Positions 43,077 through 52,958 are shown, counted from the first letter of the stretch. The stretch: 64,000 nucleotides of DNA from Lachnospiraceae bacterium (GCA_029067085.1 JAIEFE010000013.1:62001-126000); one strand, 5' to 3'. The notes: generated from the sequence alone by a model not told the origin. Numbers and translations are program-made.

Positions 43077-44753
43077 ATGAGAGAACAAGGATTTTGGACG
43101 GGAAACGAACGTTACATAGATTCGATGATCAACACGGTGAATATGCTGGCGGAGGACACTTACATTTATCTTCTGCATTTGCAGCAGGGCAGGGCATGGT
43201 TTTCTGAGACTTTTAAAGCCTATTTCGGCATTCGGGATACCTTTGCTGCGGATCACTTTGAGGTTATGCAGGGACTGATCCACCCGGATGATCTGTGGGA
43301 GTACGAGGAAGGGATCCCGGAGAGAATACAGGGGAAAAATCTGAACAGAGAACTCTGCGTGAGAATGAAGGACTCCTTCGGAGAGTATCACCTGTTCAGT
43401 TTTCACACGGATATTGTGACGGACGAGGAGAGCGGGGAGAAGTATCTCCTCATTCTTTTACACAATGAAAATGTACTGCCAAAGATAGACGCGCTGACGG
43501 ATCTGTACTCGCAGGCAAGATTCACAGCGGATCTGGATGCTACGATCAAGGGTGACAAACCCTTTGCGGTGCTGATGATCAAGTTGGAACGGTTTAACAA
43601 TCTGAATATTATTTACGGAAATAAATTTACCAATCAAATCTTAAAAGAGACGGCACTGCAATTCATTTTTATGATGGATGAGGACAGCGCGGTCTACCGT
43701 CTGGATGGACCGAAGTTCGGTTTCATTTTCAGGGGCTGCGGCAGGGAAAAATTGCTTTCTTTTGAACAAAAGATCAGAGACAGGCTGGCGGGAGGAATTC
43801 AGGCGGATAATCGGCGGATTTTGCTGAAAATATGCGCGGGAGCCATTCTGATCGATGCGTATAACGGCAGGGCGGATGACTTGAGTTCCAAGGCAGCCTA
43901 CGCGCTTGGTCACTCTGAGAAAGAGCATCAGGGAAAACTCATCATTTTTAACGATGAGGTACAGACGGCGGGAAACGTGGATCTGGAATTGATGAAGGTG
44001 ATCCATAAGTCGGTCAGGGAAGGCTGCGCAGGCTTTTATGTGGAATATCAGCCCATTGTGATCTCGAAAACTGGACATATTATCGGTGCGGAGGCGTTAG
44101 TCAGATGGTGCAGAGAACCTTACGGGATCGTGTCACCGGGCAGATTTATCGAATGGATGGAAACAGATCCTGCCATGTATGAATTGGGTAATTTTGTGCT
44201 GCGGACTGCCCTGCAGGAAACTGTGGAACTGCTTGCGGTTTTGCCGGAGTTTGTACTGAATGTCAATGTATCCGCAAGGCAGATGGAGCGTGAGGTATTT
44301 AGGACGGAAGTGCTGCGTATTCTGGAAGAGACAGGATTCCCTGCGGATCATCTGTGTCTGGAATTGACGGAACGATGCAGGGATATGCCTTTAGAGGTGA
44401 TAAAAAAGGAGGTAGAGTTTTTTCAGGGATACGGCATTCGTATGGCGATGGATGATTACGGGACAGGAAGCGCATCTTCCGGAATCGTACTGCATGCCCC
44501 GATGGATGAGATCAAACTGGATATGAGTTTTATCCGTGGGATTACGGAGGATACGAAAAAGCAGGCGATGGTCAGGTCGATCGTTGACTTTGCAAACAGC
44601 TGCGGTATGAGTACTTGCCTCGAAGGCGTGGAGACAGAGGAACTGCAAAATTATCTGAGGCTTTATCAGGCCACCTGGTTTCAGGGATATTTCTATTCGA
44701 AGCCGGTCGGGATTGAAAAGCTGAAGGAGCTGATAAGAGATGATAACATCTAA
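43077..44753 (+). CDS. PAS-like/GGDEF-EAL protein, probable c-di-GMP phosphodiesterase
   Basis: About 558 residues, cytosolic. An N-terminal PAS-like sensor (about 15-135) has the IHPDDLWEYEE segment. A GGDEF-fold domain (about 140-290) is degenerate at its active site (LDGPKF in place of GGDEF), so cyclase activity is unlikely. A complete EAL domain (about 300-555) has GAEALVRW, NVNVSARQ, LELTER, MDDYGTGSAS, IKLDMSF, LEGVETEE and QGYFYSKP, so it should hydrolyse c-di-GMP. A GTG at 43071 is possible, but GCGGAG fits the ATG at 43077. The flavoprotein gene starts 21 bp later. Confidence 0.9.
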   Translation: MREQGFWTGNERYIDSMINTVNMLAEDTYIYLLHLQQGRAWFSETFKAYFGIRDTFAADHFEVMQGLIHPDDLWEYEEGIPERIQGKNLNRELCVRMKDSFGEYHLFSFHTDIVTDEESGEKYLLILLHNENVLPKIDALTDLYSQARFTADLDATIKGDKPFAVLMIKLERFNNLNIIYGNKFTNQILKETALQFIFMMDEDSAVYRLDGPKFGFIFRGCGREKLLSFEQKIRDRLAGGIQADNRRILLKICAGAILIDAYNGRADDLSSKAAYALGHSEKEHQGKLIIFNDEVQTAGNVDLELMKVIHKSVREGCAGFYVEYQPIVISKTGHIIGAEALVRWCREPYGIVSPGRFIEWMETDPAMYELGNFVLRTALQETVELLAVLPEFVLNVNVSARQMEREVFRTEVLRILEETGFPADHLCLELTERCRDMPLEVIKKEVEFFQGYGIRMAMDDYGTGSASSGIVLHAPMDEIKLDMSFIRGITEDTKKQAMVRSIVDFANSCGMSTCLEGVETEELQNYLRLYQATWFQGYFYSKPVGIEKLKELIRDDNI

Positions 44754-44774
44754 AGTGATGAGAGGAGACAGAGT

Positions 44775-46088
44775 ATGAATATCTTAGTGATCAATGGCAG
44801 TCCGAAGGGGACTAACAGTATTACGTTCCAGACAGTCCGGTTTTTGCAGAAGCAGTTTCCGGAGGATGAATTCAGGATGCTGCATGTAGGTGCACAGATC
44901 AGGCTGTTTGAGCGTGATATGACACCGGCGGAGGAAGAGATTAAATGGGCGGATACAATCCTGTTTTGTTATCCGGTCTACACGTTTATCGCGCCGTCGC
45001 AGCTTCACAGATTCTTTGAATTGTTAAAAGAAAAGAAAATTGATCTGAAGGGTAAGTATGCTCTGCAGATCACAACCTCCAAACATTTTTATGATATCAC
45101 GGCGCACCGCTATGTGACTGACAACTGTCAGGATCTGGGGATGCGGGTATTAAATGGTTTTTCGGCGGATATGGAGGATCTTCTGCACAGACAGGGGCGC
45201 GAGGATATCATTCAATACTGGCAGTATATTCATTACAGGATAGAGCGGGATCAAACCGCGGAAGCAGAAACAGATAAAAAACGTTCGATTCGTGACAAGG
45301 ACGCACGCTACCGGGTTGTGATCGTGACGGACTGTGAGAAAGAGAACGAAGAGCTGCGCCGAATGATCATTGATTTCAGAAAAGAGTTTCCGTACGTCAG
45401 CCACGTTGTGAATCTTCGGGAATTTGATTTTCGCGGAGGGTGCCTCGGTTGTTTCCATTGTGCTGCGGACGGCACCTGCGTTTATAATGACGGGTTTGAC
45501 AATATGTTGCGGAGCAGAATTCAGAAGTCGGACAGTATTGTTTATGCCTTTTCCGTGAAGGATCATTCCATGGGGGCCCTGTTTAAGATGTATGACGACA
45601 GGCAGTTCTGCAACGGACATCGCACGGTAACGATGGGAAAACCGACCGCCTATCTTGTGGATGGCGCGTTGAGCAGGGAAGAAAATCTGAGAATGATTCT
45701 GGAAGCGAGGAGTCAGGTGGGAGGAAATTATCTTGCAGGCATAGCGACAAATGAGTTTGAAAGATCGAAAGCGATTCGTGACTGCGCGTCACAGCTTGCC
45801 TATGCCCTGGAGAACAGCTTGCGCGTCAACACAAACTTTTATGGTGTGGGCGGCATGAAGATCTTCCGGGATCTGATCTTTGAGATGCAGGGGATGATGA
45901 AGGCGGACCATCAGTTTTATAAGGAACACCATTTTTACGATTTTCCACAGAAGAAGGTCGGGAAGATTTTAATGATGCATGCTGTGGGAGTGATGATGCG
46001 TAATCCGAGCCTTAAGAGTCAGATTCAGCCGAAGATGACGGAGGGTATGCTGATGCCCTATGAGAAGATCATCAACAAAGAGATGTGA
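44775..46088 (+). CDS. Tandem flavodoxin-like oxidoreductase
   Basis: A 437-residue protein with two flavodoxin-like halves. The first (about 1-160) begins NILVINGSPKGTNSITF, the FMN phosphate loop, and has FCYPVYTFIAPSQLHRFFE. The second (about 175-370) has RVVIVTDCEKENEE, then CLGCFHCAADGTCVYNDGF, a Cys-rich region like iron-sulfur flavoproteins and NADPH-dependent FMN reductases. Here the usual CXXC-type cluster ligands are only partly kept. It probably moves electrons from NAD(P)H to an unknown acceptor. AGGAGACAGAG precedes the ATG. It lies between a c-di-GMP protein and a carboxylesterase with tight spacing. Confidence 0.8.
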   Translation: MNILVINGSPKGTNSITFQTVRFLQKQFPEDEFRMLHVGAQIRLFERDMTPAEEEIKWADTILFCYPVYTFIAPSQLHRFFELLKEKKIDLKGKYALQITTSKHFYDITAHRYVTDNCQDLGMRVLNGFSADMEDLLHRQGREDIIQYWQYIHYRIERDQTAEAETDKKRSIRDKDARYRVVIVTDCEKENEELRRMIIDFRKEFPYVSHVVNLREFDFRGGCLGCFHCAADGTCVYNDGFDNMLRSRIQKSDSIVYAFSVKDHSMGALFKMYDDRQFCNGHRTVTMGKPTAYLVDGALSREENLRMILEARSQVGGNYLAGIATNEFERSKAIRDCASQLAYALENSLRVNTNFYGVGGMKIFRDLIFEMQGMMKADHQFYKEHHFYDFPQKKVGKILMMHAVGVMMRNPSLKSQIQPKMTEGMLMPYEKIINKEM

Positions 46089-46116
46089 ATCTGCAATAGA
46101 TGTGGAGGAAGGCTGA

Positions 46117-47679
46117 ATGGAGAAAAAATTTGTCTATGATGAGGACACTGCGATCGTAGAGACGGAAAACGGAAAGGTACGCAGTTATTTTTTCGATGAC
46201 ATGTACATTTTTAAGGGAATTCCATATGCGAAGGCGAAGCGTTTTCATGCACCGGAGAAAGTAGAGCGCTGGGAGGGCGTATTGCAGACTGCAAGCTACG
46301 GATATGTCTGTCCGCTTATGGAGATGCCTAAGCCTGAGGGAGAACTGCTGGTACCTCACCGTTATTGGGTCATGAGCGAGGAATGTCAAAATCTGAATGT
46401 ATGGACACCGGGATTGGACGATGGAAAACGTCCTGTTATGGTATGGCTCCATGGCGGCGGATTTTATGCCGGATCTTCGATTGAACAGGTTGCCTATGAA
46501 GGAGAGAATATGTGTAAGCTTGGGCAGGTCGTGGTGGTGTCTGTGAACCACCGTCTGAATCTATTGGGCTACCTCGATCTTTCTCCGTTCGGTAAGGAAT
46601 ATACTAATTCAGGGAATGCGGGAACTGCTGATATTGTTGCGGCTTTACAATGGATTCATGACAATATTGAGAGATTTGGCGGTGACCCGGAGAATGTGAT
46701 CGTCTTCGGACAGTCCGGCGGCGGTGCGAAAGTAACGACACTACTGCAGACACCCGCGGCGGATGGGCTCTACGCCAAAGGAGTCAATATGAGCGGTGTG
46801 ATAGATGATCCCGCCACGAAAGACGGAGAGGGAAATGGAGAAAAGTTAGGGCTTGCGCTTATGAAGGAACTAAAGGTGACAGAGGTGAAAGCTCTGGAGA
46901 CCGTTCCGTATCAGGAGTTAGTAAAGGCTTATAATAAAGTAAAGCCTGTTCTTGAGAATGCAGGAGAATATTTTGGCGGTACTCCCCATGTGAATGTTTT
47001 TTATAAGGGAGAACCTGTGAAGAACGGATTCAGGAAGGAAACAGCGCATATTCCTTTGATGGTGGGCAGTGTATTTGGGGAATTTGGTTCTTTTTTGCCG
47101 ACTCCTTATAATCGTTCCAAACTGACCAAAGAAGAGGGTATCCGGATCGTTGAGCAGGCGGCAGGAAAAGAGGAAGCAAAAGAATTGATCCGGCTGTTTC
47201 AAGAGGTATATCCCGAGCGAAATCCGGCGGATCTCATGACCATGGATTTCATATTCAGACGGCCGGAAATCTCCTACATCAAAGAGAGAAGCAGATGCGG
47301 CGGAAAAGTATGGTCCTATTTATTTAATTTGGACATGAACCTCGATGGCGGACGTACGCCATGGCATTGTGCGGATATTCCTTATTTTTTCCATAACACA
47401 GAGCTGGTACCCTATACACAGGAACAAGGTGTTACGGAACGGATAGAGAAGCTGATGTTTGATTCACTTATGGCATTTGCCAAAACAGGGAATCCGGAGA
47501 ACCCGGAAGTACCTAGGTGGGAGGCATGTACACCGGAGAAGGAATCTACGCTTGTGATCGGCAGGGAGACTGCAGTACGCGAGAATTTCGACCATGCGCT
47601 GATTCCGGTTCTGGAAAAATATATGAGACCTGTGTATGACAGAAATAGAAATGAGCGGAAGGAACAGATTCAGCATTAA
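46117..47679 (+). CDS. Type B carboxylesterase
   Basis: A 520-residue alpha/beta-hydrolase of the carboxylesterase/cholinesterase family. It has FKGIPYAKAKRF at the start, the oxyanion hole MVWLHGGGFYAGS, the nucleophile elbow FGQSGGGAKV (Ser near residue 203), and HCADIPYFFHN, which carries a late His and the Asp of the active site. There is no signal peptide, so it is cytoplasmic. The GQSGG elbow departs from the common GESAGG by Glu to Gln, as in some bacterial members. The substrate is unknown. GGAGGAAGG precedes the ATG. The gene begins 28 bp after the flavoprotein gene. Confidence 0.9.
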   Translation: MEKKFVYDEDTAIVETENGKVRSYFFDDMYIFKGIPYAKAKRFHAPEKVERWEGVLQTASYGYVCPLMEMPKPEGELLVPHRYWVMSEECQNLNVWTPGLDDGKRPVMVWLHGGGFYAGSSIEQVAYEGENMCKLGQVVVVSVNHRLNLLGYLDLSPFGKEYTNSGNAGTADIVAALQWIHDNIERFGGDPENVIVFGQSGGGAKVTTLLQTPAADGLYAKGVNMSGVIDDPATKDGEGNGEKLGLALMKELKVTEVKALETVPYQELVKAYNKVKPVLENAGEYFGGTPHVNVFYKGEPVKNGFRKETAHIPLMVGSVFGEFGSFLPTPYNRSKLTKEEGIRIVEQAAGKEEAKELIRLFQEVYPERNPADLMTMDFIFRRPEISYIKERSRCGGKVWSYLFNLDMNLDGGRTPWHCADIPYFFHNTELVPYTQEQGVTERIEKLMFDSLMAFAKTGNPENPEVPRWEACTPEKESTLVIGRETAVRENFDHALIPVLEKYMRPVYDRNRNERKEQIQH

Positions 47680-47733
47680 GGTTCAGGAGGATATTGCAGT
47701 TCAAAGTAAACTAATACTTGGAGAACAACATAA

Positions 47734-47892
47734 ATGAGATGCAGGTTTTGCGGCGCAGAGATCAAAGAAGGAAGAAATGTATGTGAATATTGTGGTTCTA
47801 CAGTAGAGAGAAGCACATCAGCTGATCAGAATAACAGAAAGCAGGCTAAATCTATTGTGGGCATGATCTGCAAGGGGAGTATTACAAAATGA
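47734..47892 (+). CDS. 52-residue zinc-ribbon protein
   Basis: A short gene beginning MRCRFCGAEIKEG and NVCEYCGS. The CXXC-x11-CXXC spacing is a clear zinc ribbon, followed by a basic tail ending CKGSITK. Its stop overlaps the MBOAT start as ATGA, so the two are translationally coupled. The ribosome-binding site is weak. Similar ribbons lead many membrane proteins in Firmicutes; here it is a separate mini-protein, possibly a former N-terminal domain. It follows the carboxylesterase gene by 54 bp. Confidence 0.65.
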   Translation: MRCRFCGAEIKEGRNVCEYCGSTVERSTSADQNNRKQAKSIVGMICKGSITK

Positions 47893-49343
47893 CATATACA
47901 TCGTATGTATTTGTGCTGTTTATAGTTGCAACAATTTGTATCTATTATATAGTACCACAGAAATGTCAGTGGAATGTGCTCTTGTTTTTCAGTATTATCT
48001 TTTATATGTGTTCGGGACCTGTATTTCTGATTTATCTCTTATTATTCTCTTTTCTTACATGGTATGGAGCCTTAAAACTTGAGGGGCTGGGAAACGGCAG
48101 AAAGGGCAGGAGGCTTTGCCTGGCTGTTTTGTTGTTTTTGAATATCGGTATCCTTTTTGTGCTTAAATGGAACGGTATGGAATTGGCTTTGTTCAATCGG
48201 ATGTTTGGTACAAAGCTGGCTTGGAGACTGATTCTGCCATTGGGAATATCTTTTTTTACGTTTCAGAATGCATCCTATGTGATAGATGTGTACAGAGGAG
48301 AGATGTCAGCAGAAAAGAATTTTTTGTACTATCTGTTATACGCAAGCTATTTTCCTTATATTGTATCGGGACCGATCAATCGGTATGAAAAGATGAAAGA
48401 GCAGTTTTTGGGCAGCCATTCTTTTCAGAAAGAACTCTTTTACCAGGGAATATTGCGTATCCTTTGGGGATATGTGAAGAAAATGGTCATTGCGGATCGT
48501 GCAGCAATCTTTGTCAATGAGATTTTTGATAATTATTATATGTATCGGGGATTATTTATTGTCATTGCAGTAGTTTTATTCTCTTTACAACTCTATATGG
48601 ATTTTAGCGGATGTATGGATATCGTTATGGGAGTATCAAAACTCTTTGGAATAGATATGACGGAAAATTTCTGTGCTCCTTATGGGGCGACAAATGTAGC
48701 AGAATTTTGGAGAAGATGGCATATATCTCTGACATCATGGTTTCGGGACTATCTTTATATTCCGCTGGGCGGGAACCGTAAGGGAAAACTTAGGAAATAT
48801 TGTAATATCATGCTTGTGTTTTTGTTCTGCGGAATGTGGCATGGGGCAGGTATCACTTTTTTGATCTGGGGTTTTCTGAATGGATTATATCAGATTGTCG
48901 GAGATATGACGATCAGGAGCAGAAAATGGTTGTGTGCAAAGCTCGGATTAGATGAATATAGTCATGGAGCGGTTATTCGTAAAAGATTGATTACGACCGC
49001 ATTGATTGAATTGGCATGGCTGTTTTTCAGGGCAGACGGATACAGGGAGGCTTTTATAATGTTAAGGCGTATATTTTCCGGATGGAATCCCTGGATTTTG
49101 TCAGACGGAACACTTTATAAAGCCGGACTGGATATTTGGGATTTCTTGATCCTTATAGCGGGAACTGCGATTATCGGATGGGTTTCCCGTGTTGGAAATA
49201 AGATAGACTTGCACAGGAAATTTATATCGCAAAGTTGGCTGTATCAGGCAGTCATTATTTTGGGAATGTTAGTGGTATGGTATTTGTTCGGTGTATATGG
49301 ACCGGAATGCAATCCGGCTGATTTTATATATTTCGGTTTTTGA
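47889..49343 (+). CDS. MBOAT-family membrane O-acyltransferase
   Basis: A 484-residue polytopic membrane protein of the DltB/AlgI group, with roughly eleven helices. The signatures are FQNASYVIDVYRGE, SYFPYIVSGPINRYE, LYMDFSGCMDI, FWRRWHISLTSWFRDYLYIPLGG and FCGMWHGAGITFLIWG with the catalytic His. It would move an acyl group, commonly acetyl, across the membrane to a cell-surface polymer together with the SGNH-like protein that follows. The acceptor is not visible. AAGGGGAG precedes the ATG, which overlaps the zinc-ribbon stop. Confidence 0.92.
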   Translation: MTYTSYVFVLFIVATICIYYIVPQKCQWNVLLFFSIIFYMCSGPVFLIYLLLFSFLTWYGALKLEGLGNGRKGRRLCLAVLLFLNIGILFVLKWNGMELALFNRMFGTKLAWRLILPLGISFFTFQNASYVIDVYRGEMSAEKNFLYYLLYASYFPYIVSGPINRYEKMKEQFLGSHSFQKELFYQGILRILWGYVKKMVIADRAAIFVNEIFDNYYMYRGLFIVIAVVLFSLQLYMDFSGCMDIVMGVSKLFGIDMTENFCAPYGATNVAEFWRRWHISLTSWFRDYLYIPLGGNRKGKLRKYCNIMLVFLFCGMWHGAGITFLIWGFLNGLYQIVGDMTIRSRKWLCAKLGLDEYSHGAVIRKRLITTALIELAWLFFRADGYREAFIMLRRIFSGWNPWILSDGTLYKAGLDIWDFLILIAGTAIIGWVSRVGNKIDLHRKFISQSWLYQAVIILGMLVVWYLFGVYGPECNPADFIYFGF

Positions 49344-49379
49344 TTAAAAAAAGAATTTTAGATTTCAAAGGTGATACAG

Positions 49380-50798
49380 ATGATGAAAAAATATATTAGA
49401 CGAATAATAAGTACTGTGGTTGTCTTGGCGCTTTTTATCAGATTGGGACATGTTTTATCCGCTAACTATGATGGAAATCAGTCGATGGATGGCTTTTATC
49501 AAATGGAAAAAAATACTGCGGATGTTATGTTTTACGGAAGCAGTCATGTCTATTCCGGAATTAATGTTGCAGGTTTGTGGGATGATTTCGGGATTGCAGG
49601 CTATAATCTTGCCGGCACCATGCAGACATTGTGGAATACATATTACAATATGGAGGAGACTTTAAAATATCAGTCTCCCAAAATAATGGTAGTGGATCTG
49701 TATGGTATATTGATAGAGGATGAATATTATGGTTCTACGAATGTCATTAAAAATGTAAGTAGTATGAGATTTTCTATTAATAAGATCAGGAATGTCTGGA
49801 ACAGTGTGCCGCATGAGGAATTTTTATCCTATTTGTTTTCCTATCCGTTGACACACGATGGCTGGAGAAATTTAGAACAGGGAAATTATATTGAAGCGGT
49901 AAATAACATTGGCGGAGAGTGGTATAAAGGATACAGGCCGTCGTATGCAGTTACGCAATATGACACACTGCCGCAGTTGAAACTAGATTCAGAGAAAAAA
50001 ATACCTGCTGAGAAAAACAGAAAATATCTGGATAAAATGATCCGGTTTGCAGAAAAAAATCAAGTTCAATTGGTATTTGTCGTTGTTCCGTATGAAGGAG
50101 TAAGCGATGAAGACCAGATGCTTTATAGATGGGCAGAAGATTATGCTATGGAGAACGGAGTCCTGTTCTTCAATGGTAATCTGTATTTAGGAGAGATGGG
50201 ATTCGATGCTATGACCGATTATGCCGAAGTATCTCATTTAAATCATAACGGAGCATGTAAATTTACTGCATATTTGGGAAAGTGGCTGAAAGATAACTGC
50301 GATCTGCAAGATCGTAGATGTGAGGAAAAATGGGAATCGTGGCAGAAATACAGTGATTGTTGGTTGGCATGGCAGCAGGATCAGGAGCTTAGACACTATA
50401 AGAACGTGGAGTCATATCTTGAACAGATTAAAAAACGTGAGGACTATATTGTAATTGTATCTTTCGATGATAACTATAAGAATAATACATATGTAAAGCC
50501 TCTGGAAAATCTACTGGGGATGGATCCGTATGAACTGGGAAGTTCTGTGTCTGTAGTAATAGACAATCAGAGAATATTGTATCAAACGCCTGATGAGCCA
50601 GAGTATTTATGGTATATGGAGACAGCGTCGTCTGATATTGCTGTCAGCAGATCATATGGAGAGCATATGAAAGTACGGGTCAACAATACAGAGAGAAATG
50701 ACCCATATGATGATGTCACAATTCTGGTTTATGATAAAACACTTGATCTGGTGGCGGATGTGGTTTCTTATAATCGTGATGGAGAACTGATTCGGTAA
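49380..50798 (+). CDS. SGNH-like membrane-anchored partner of the MBOAT acyltransferase
   Basis: About 472 residues, with an N-terminal signal anchor (KKYIRRIISTVVVLALFIRLG) and an extracellular body. VMFYGSSHVYSGIN gives the SGNH Ser, LAGTMQT the next block, and VSHLNHNGACKFTAYLG the late His region, a layout similar to DltD/AlgJ-type acyl-transfer partners. The C-terminal ~150 residues read as a separate domain (YIVIVSFDDNYKNNTY, then SVSVVIDNQRILYQT) that resembles interactor domains of cell-wall proteins. It follows the MBOAT gene by about 30 bp. Several possible starts exist; ATG 49380 has AAAGG at the right distance. Confidence 0.85.
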   Translation: MMKKYIRRIISTVVVLALFIRLGHVLSANYDGNQSMDGFYQMEKNTADVMFYGSSHVYSGINVAGLWDDFGIAGYNLAGTMQTLWNTYYNMEETLKYQSPKIMVVDLYGILIEDEYYGSTNVIKNVSSMRFSINKIRNVWNSVPHEEFLSYLFSYPLTHDGWRNLEQGNYIEAVNNIGGEWYKGYRPSYAVTQYDTLPQLKLDSEKKIPAEKNRKYLDKMIRFAEKNQVQLVFVVVPYEGVSDEDQMLYRWAEDYAMENGVLFFNGNLYLGEMGFDAMTDYAEVSHLNHNGACKFTAYLGKWLKDNCDLQDRRCEEKWESWQKYSDCWLAWQQDQELRHYKNVESYLEQIKKREDYIVIVSFDDNYKNNTYVKPLENLLGMDPYELGSSVSVVIDNQRILYQTPDEPEYLWYMETASSDIAVSRSYGEHMKVRVNNTERNDPYDDVTILVYDKTLDLVADVVSYNRDGELIR

Positions 50799-50856
50799 AA
50801 GCAAAACAAAAAGCGGATTGAGAGAAAACTTGGGTTGAAAAGTGAAAACGTATAAC

Positions 50857-50886
50857 GGGGTAGCCCTAAAAAATATGGAATACCCC
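50857..50886. other. Weak hairpin between convergent genes
   Basis: ggggta (50857-50862) pairs with tacccc (50881-50886) over an 18-nt loop. There is no U-tract. It may act as a weak terminator between the SGNH-like gene and the DUF3892 gene. Confidence 0.3.
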
Positions 50887-50902
50887 ATTATTCTTGTCGG
50901 TT

Positions 50903-51208
50903 TTAGCCTGATACCGAAGGAAGATTTCCTAAGTTATTGCTTTCAGTACCATCCGGCAGTGACTTTAAATATTCCGTATCTTTTCTATGGGCGATGCCGA
51001 CGCCTTTGATTTCCCCGTCTCTAGCAAGGGCTACGCCCTCTTCTTTGGAAACGGTGGAGCCGTCGGATAACTGATAGCCGTTGATGCGTCCGCTGCTTTT
51101 TACGAGACCGACAATTTCTTTTGCATCGCTTTTGGGCTGCGGAATATCATCGAGAGTGTTTCTTGCGAGTGCTTCGGTGAGGGTATCTTCATCTATATTT
51201 TTCATCAT
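50903..51208 (-). CDS. DUF3892-domain protein
   Basis: A 101-residue soluble protein. The C-terminal part follows the DUF3892 pattern: INGYQLSDGSTVSKEEGVALARDGEIKGVGIAHRKDTEYLKSLPDGTESNNLGNLP. AAAGGAG lies before the ATG. The family is widespread in Firmicutes and has no proven activity. It diverges from the chemoreceptor gene and shares a control region with palindromes. Confidence 0.85.
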   Translation of the reverse strand: MMKNIDEDTLTEALARNTLDDIPQPKSDAKEIVGLVKSSGRINGYQLSDGSTVSKEEGVALARDGEIKGVGIAHRKDTEYLKSLPDGTESNNLGNLPSVSG

Positions 51209-51326
51209 GAAATTCTCCTTTTTTTATGGTATATTTGATTTATACTGATACAATTGTATTTTGTATCGGGGAGAAAAAATATATACATAGAAAGATAAGG
51301 ATTAAGAATGCGGAGGGGTAGAAAGT
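51209..51326. promoter_or_regulatory. Divergent control region with nested palindromes
   Basis: gatacaa (51247-51253) and ttgtatc (51261-51267) form an inverted repeat, overlapping the perfect palindrome atacaattgtat (51248-51259). The pair is suited to bind a dimeric regulator between the DUF3892 and chemoreceptor genes. Confidence 0.45.
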
Positions 51327-52889
51327 ATGGTTAACGAAGTTGAATTTAAAAAAGCGAATAACTATTCGTTGAAATGTATGCGCGTCACCTTTATTGTATT
51401 GGCCATAGCATGGATTTTGAATGTGCTGCACATCTTTATTGTGGATCAGACCATTATGAACACTGCTCTCATTGGTGTAGCTATATTTATGTCGCTGGGA
51501 CATGCCGTTAAATATGTAATTGGTTTTGAAAAGGCGGCATCTAACTACATCATGCTTTTTTTGCTGGTGGCTATGATTTCCTTTGCTAATATGGAATTGG
51601 CTTATCATGCGACCCTTTTTATGATCTTTCCCATGGTAACTTCCATTGTCTATACTGAGAAAAAGTATAAAACTTTTACTTTTGTGTTGACCATTGGAGG
51701 CTTCTTCCTCTCTGTTATCGGCGGATATTATTGGGGACTGTGTGATGCCAATACATTACTTTTAACTACTACAACTTCAGCCAAGGAAGCAGCAACCCTT
51801 TTGGCAGGCACTTTTAACATCAATACGAGTATTGTAAATCTGATCCTGTTCTATGTAGTTCCCAGAACCATGGCACTGGTGGGATTTAATGCTGTTTTAA
51901 ATTACATTAAAAACACCCTTTTGGAAAAGACACAAAAAGAGCAGGAAGGGATGCAGATGGCTGAGCTTCTCAAAAAGTGTGAATCTGCTTCTGAAGAACT
52001 GGTCACTATGGTGGGAGATGTGGAAGAAAATCTGGAGAACTCCAGGCGTGCCAATGAACAGATCGTTTCTTCCGCTCGTGATACATCAGCAGATTGTGAT
52101 GAAAGCCGTAATCAGGTGGTGCGCATTCAGGAGAGTGTCTCGGAGATGTCAGAGGCTATCGATGGTATTTATCAGAACACCAAAGAAATGTTCAAGATAT
52201 CCGAGGATGTTACCAACCATACTTTAGGGTTTGTCAAGACGATGGATGTGGCTGTGGACTCCATGCATCAGATCAAAGAAACGGCAAACCAGACCGGTAC
52301 ATCTATCAGTCAGTTGGAGAGCGGAATCGGTGAGATCACCAATTTTGTGGGACAGATTTCCGGGATTTCTGCACAGACCAATCTTCTGGCTTTAAATGCA
52401 AGCATCGAAGCGGCACGAGCCGGAGAACAGGGCAAAGGCTTTGCTGTTGTTGCGGATAATGTGCAGCAGCTGGCTGAACAGTCCAAAGCGGCAAGCAGTT
52501 CCATTCAGGAACTGGTACCCAAGATTCTGGCCAAGCTGGAGGGGGTAAAATCAATCAATGAGCAGAATCGTTTATCTGTTGAAGCGGGAATTGACAAGAT
52601 TTTAGATGCCAAGATCAAAGCCGAATCTTTGGGAGACATGCAGAAGAATTCCATCACCATGACGGAACAGATTGTAGAGCGCAGCGACAAGACCAGATCG
52701 CATGGTGAACAGGTGCGCGATATGGCTCTTTCTCTGGACGAATTGGTTTCGAATTTTAAGAGCAGGGCTGATGAGATCGTAAACGATGCCAACAATGAAG
52801 GCGAGATCACGAGCCTGACCGAAGAGTCCTTTACAAGAGTAAAAAGCATTGCGGAGGAATTGCTGGCCTTGTCTCATGCATCCATATAA
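51327..52889 (+). CDS. Methyl-accepting chemotaxis-like protein
   Basis: A 520-residue protein. The first ~205 residues form about six hydrophobic helices and lack the usual large extracellular sensor domain. The remainder is a cytoplasmic signalling coiled coil with the conserved hairpin tip [39 protein letters not shown], which binds CheA and CheW. It probably senses a membrane or intracellular cue. No HAMP domain, no cheA or cheW and no flagellar genes are seen nearby, so its output pathway lies elsewhere. GGAGGGG precedes the ATG. Confidence 0.92.
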   Translation: MVNEVEFKKANNYSLKCMRVTFIVLAIAWILNVLHIFIVDQTIMNTALIGVAIFMSLGHAVKYVIGFEKAASNYIMLFLLVAMISFANMELAYHATLFMIFPMVTSIVYTEKKYKTFTFVLTIGGFFLSVIGGYYWGLCDANTLLLTTTTSAKEAATLLAGTFNINTSIVNLILFYVVPRTMALVGFNAVLNYIKNTLLEKTQKEQEGMQMAELLKKCESASEELVTMVGDVEENLENSRRANEQIVSSARDTSADCDESRNQVVRIQESVSEMSEAIDGIYQNTKEMFKISEDVTNHTLGFVKTMDVAVDSMHQIKETANQTGTSISQLESGIGEITNFVGQISGISAQTNLLALNASIEAARAGEQGKGFAVVADNVQQLAEQSKAASSSIQELVPKILAKLEGVKSINEQNRLSVEAGIDKILDAKIKAESLGDMQKNSITMTEQIVERSDKTRSHGEQVRDMALSLDELVSNFKSRADEIVNDANNEGEITSLTEESFTRVKSIAEELLALSHASI

Positions 52890-52958
52890 CATTACATATT
52901 TTGAAAGGAAAATGATATGTAAAAAATTACAAATAATTTGAGCGAATGTTTAAAGTCT

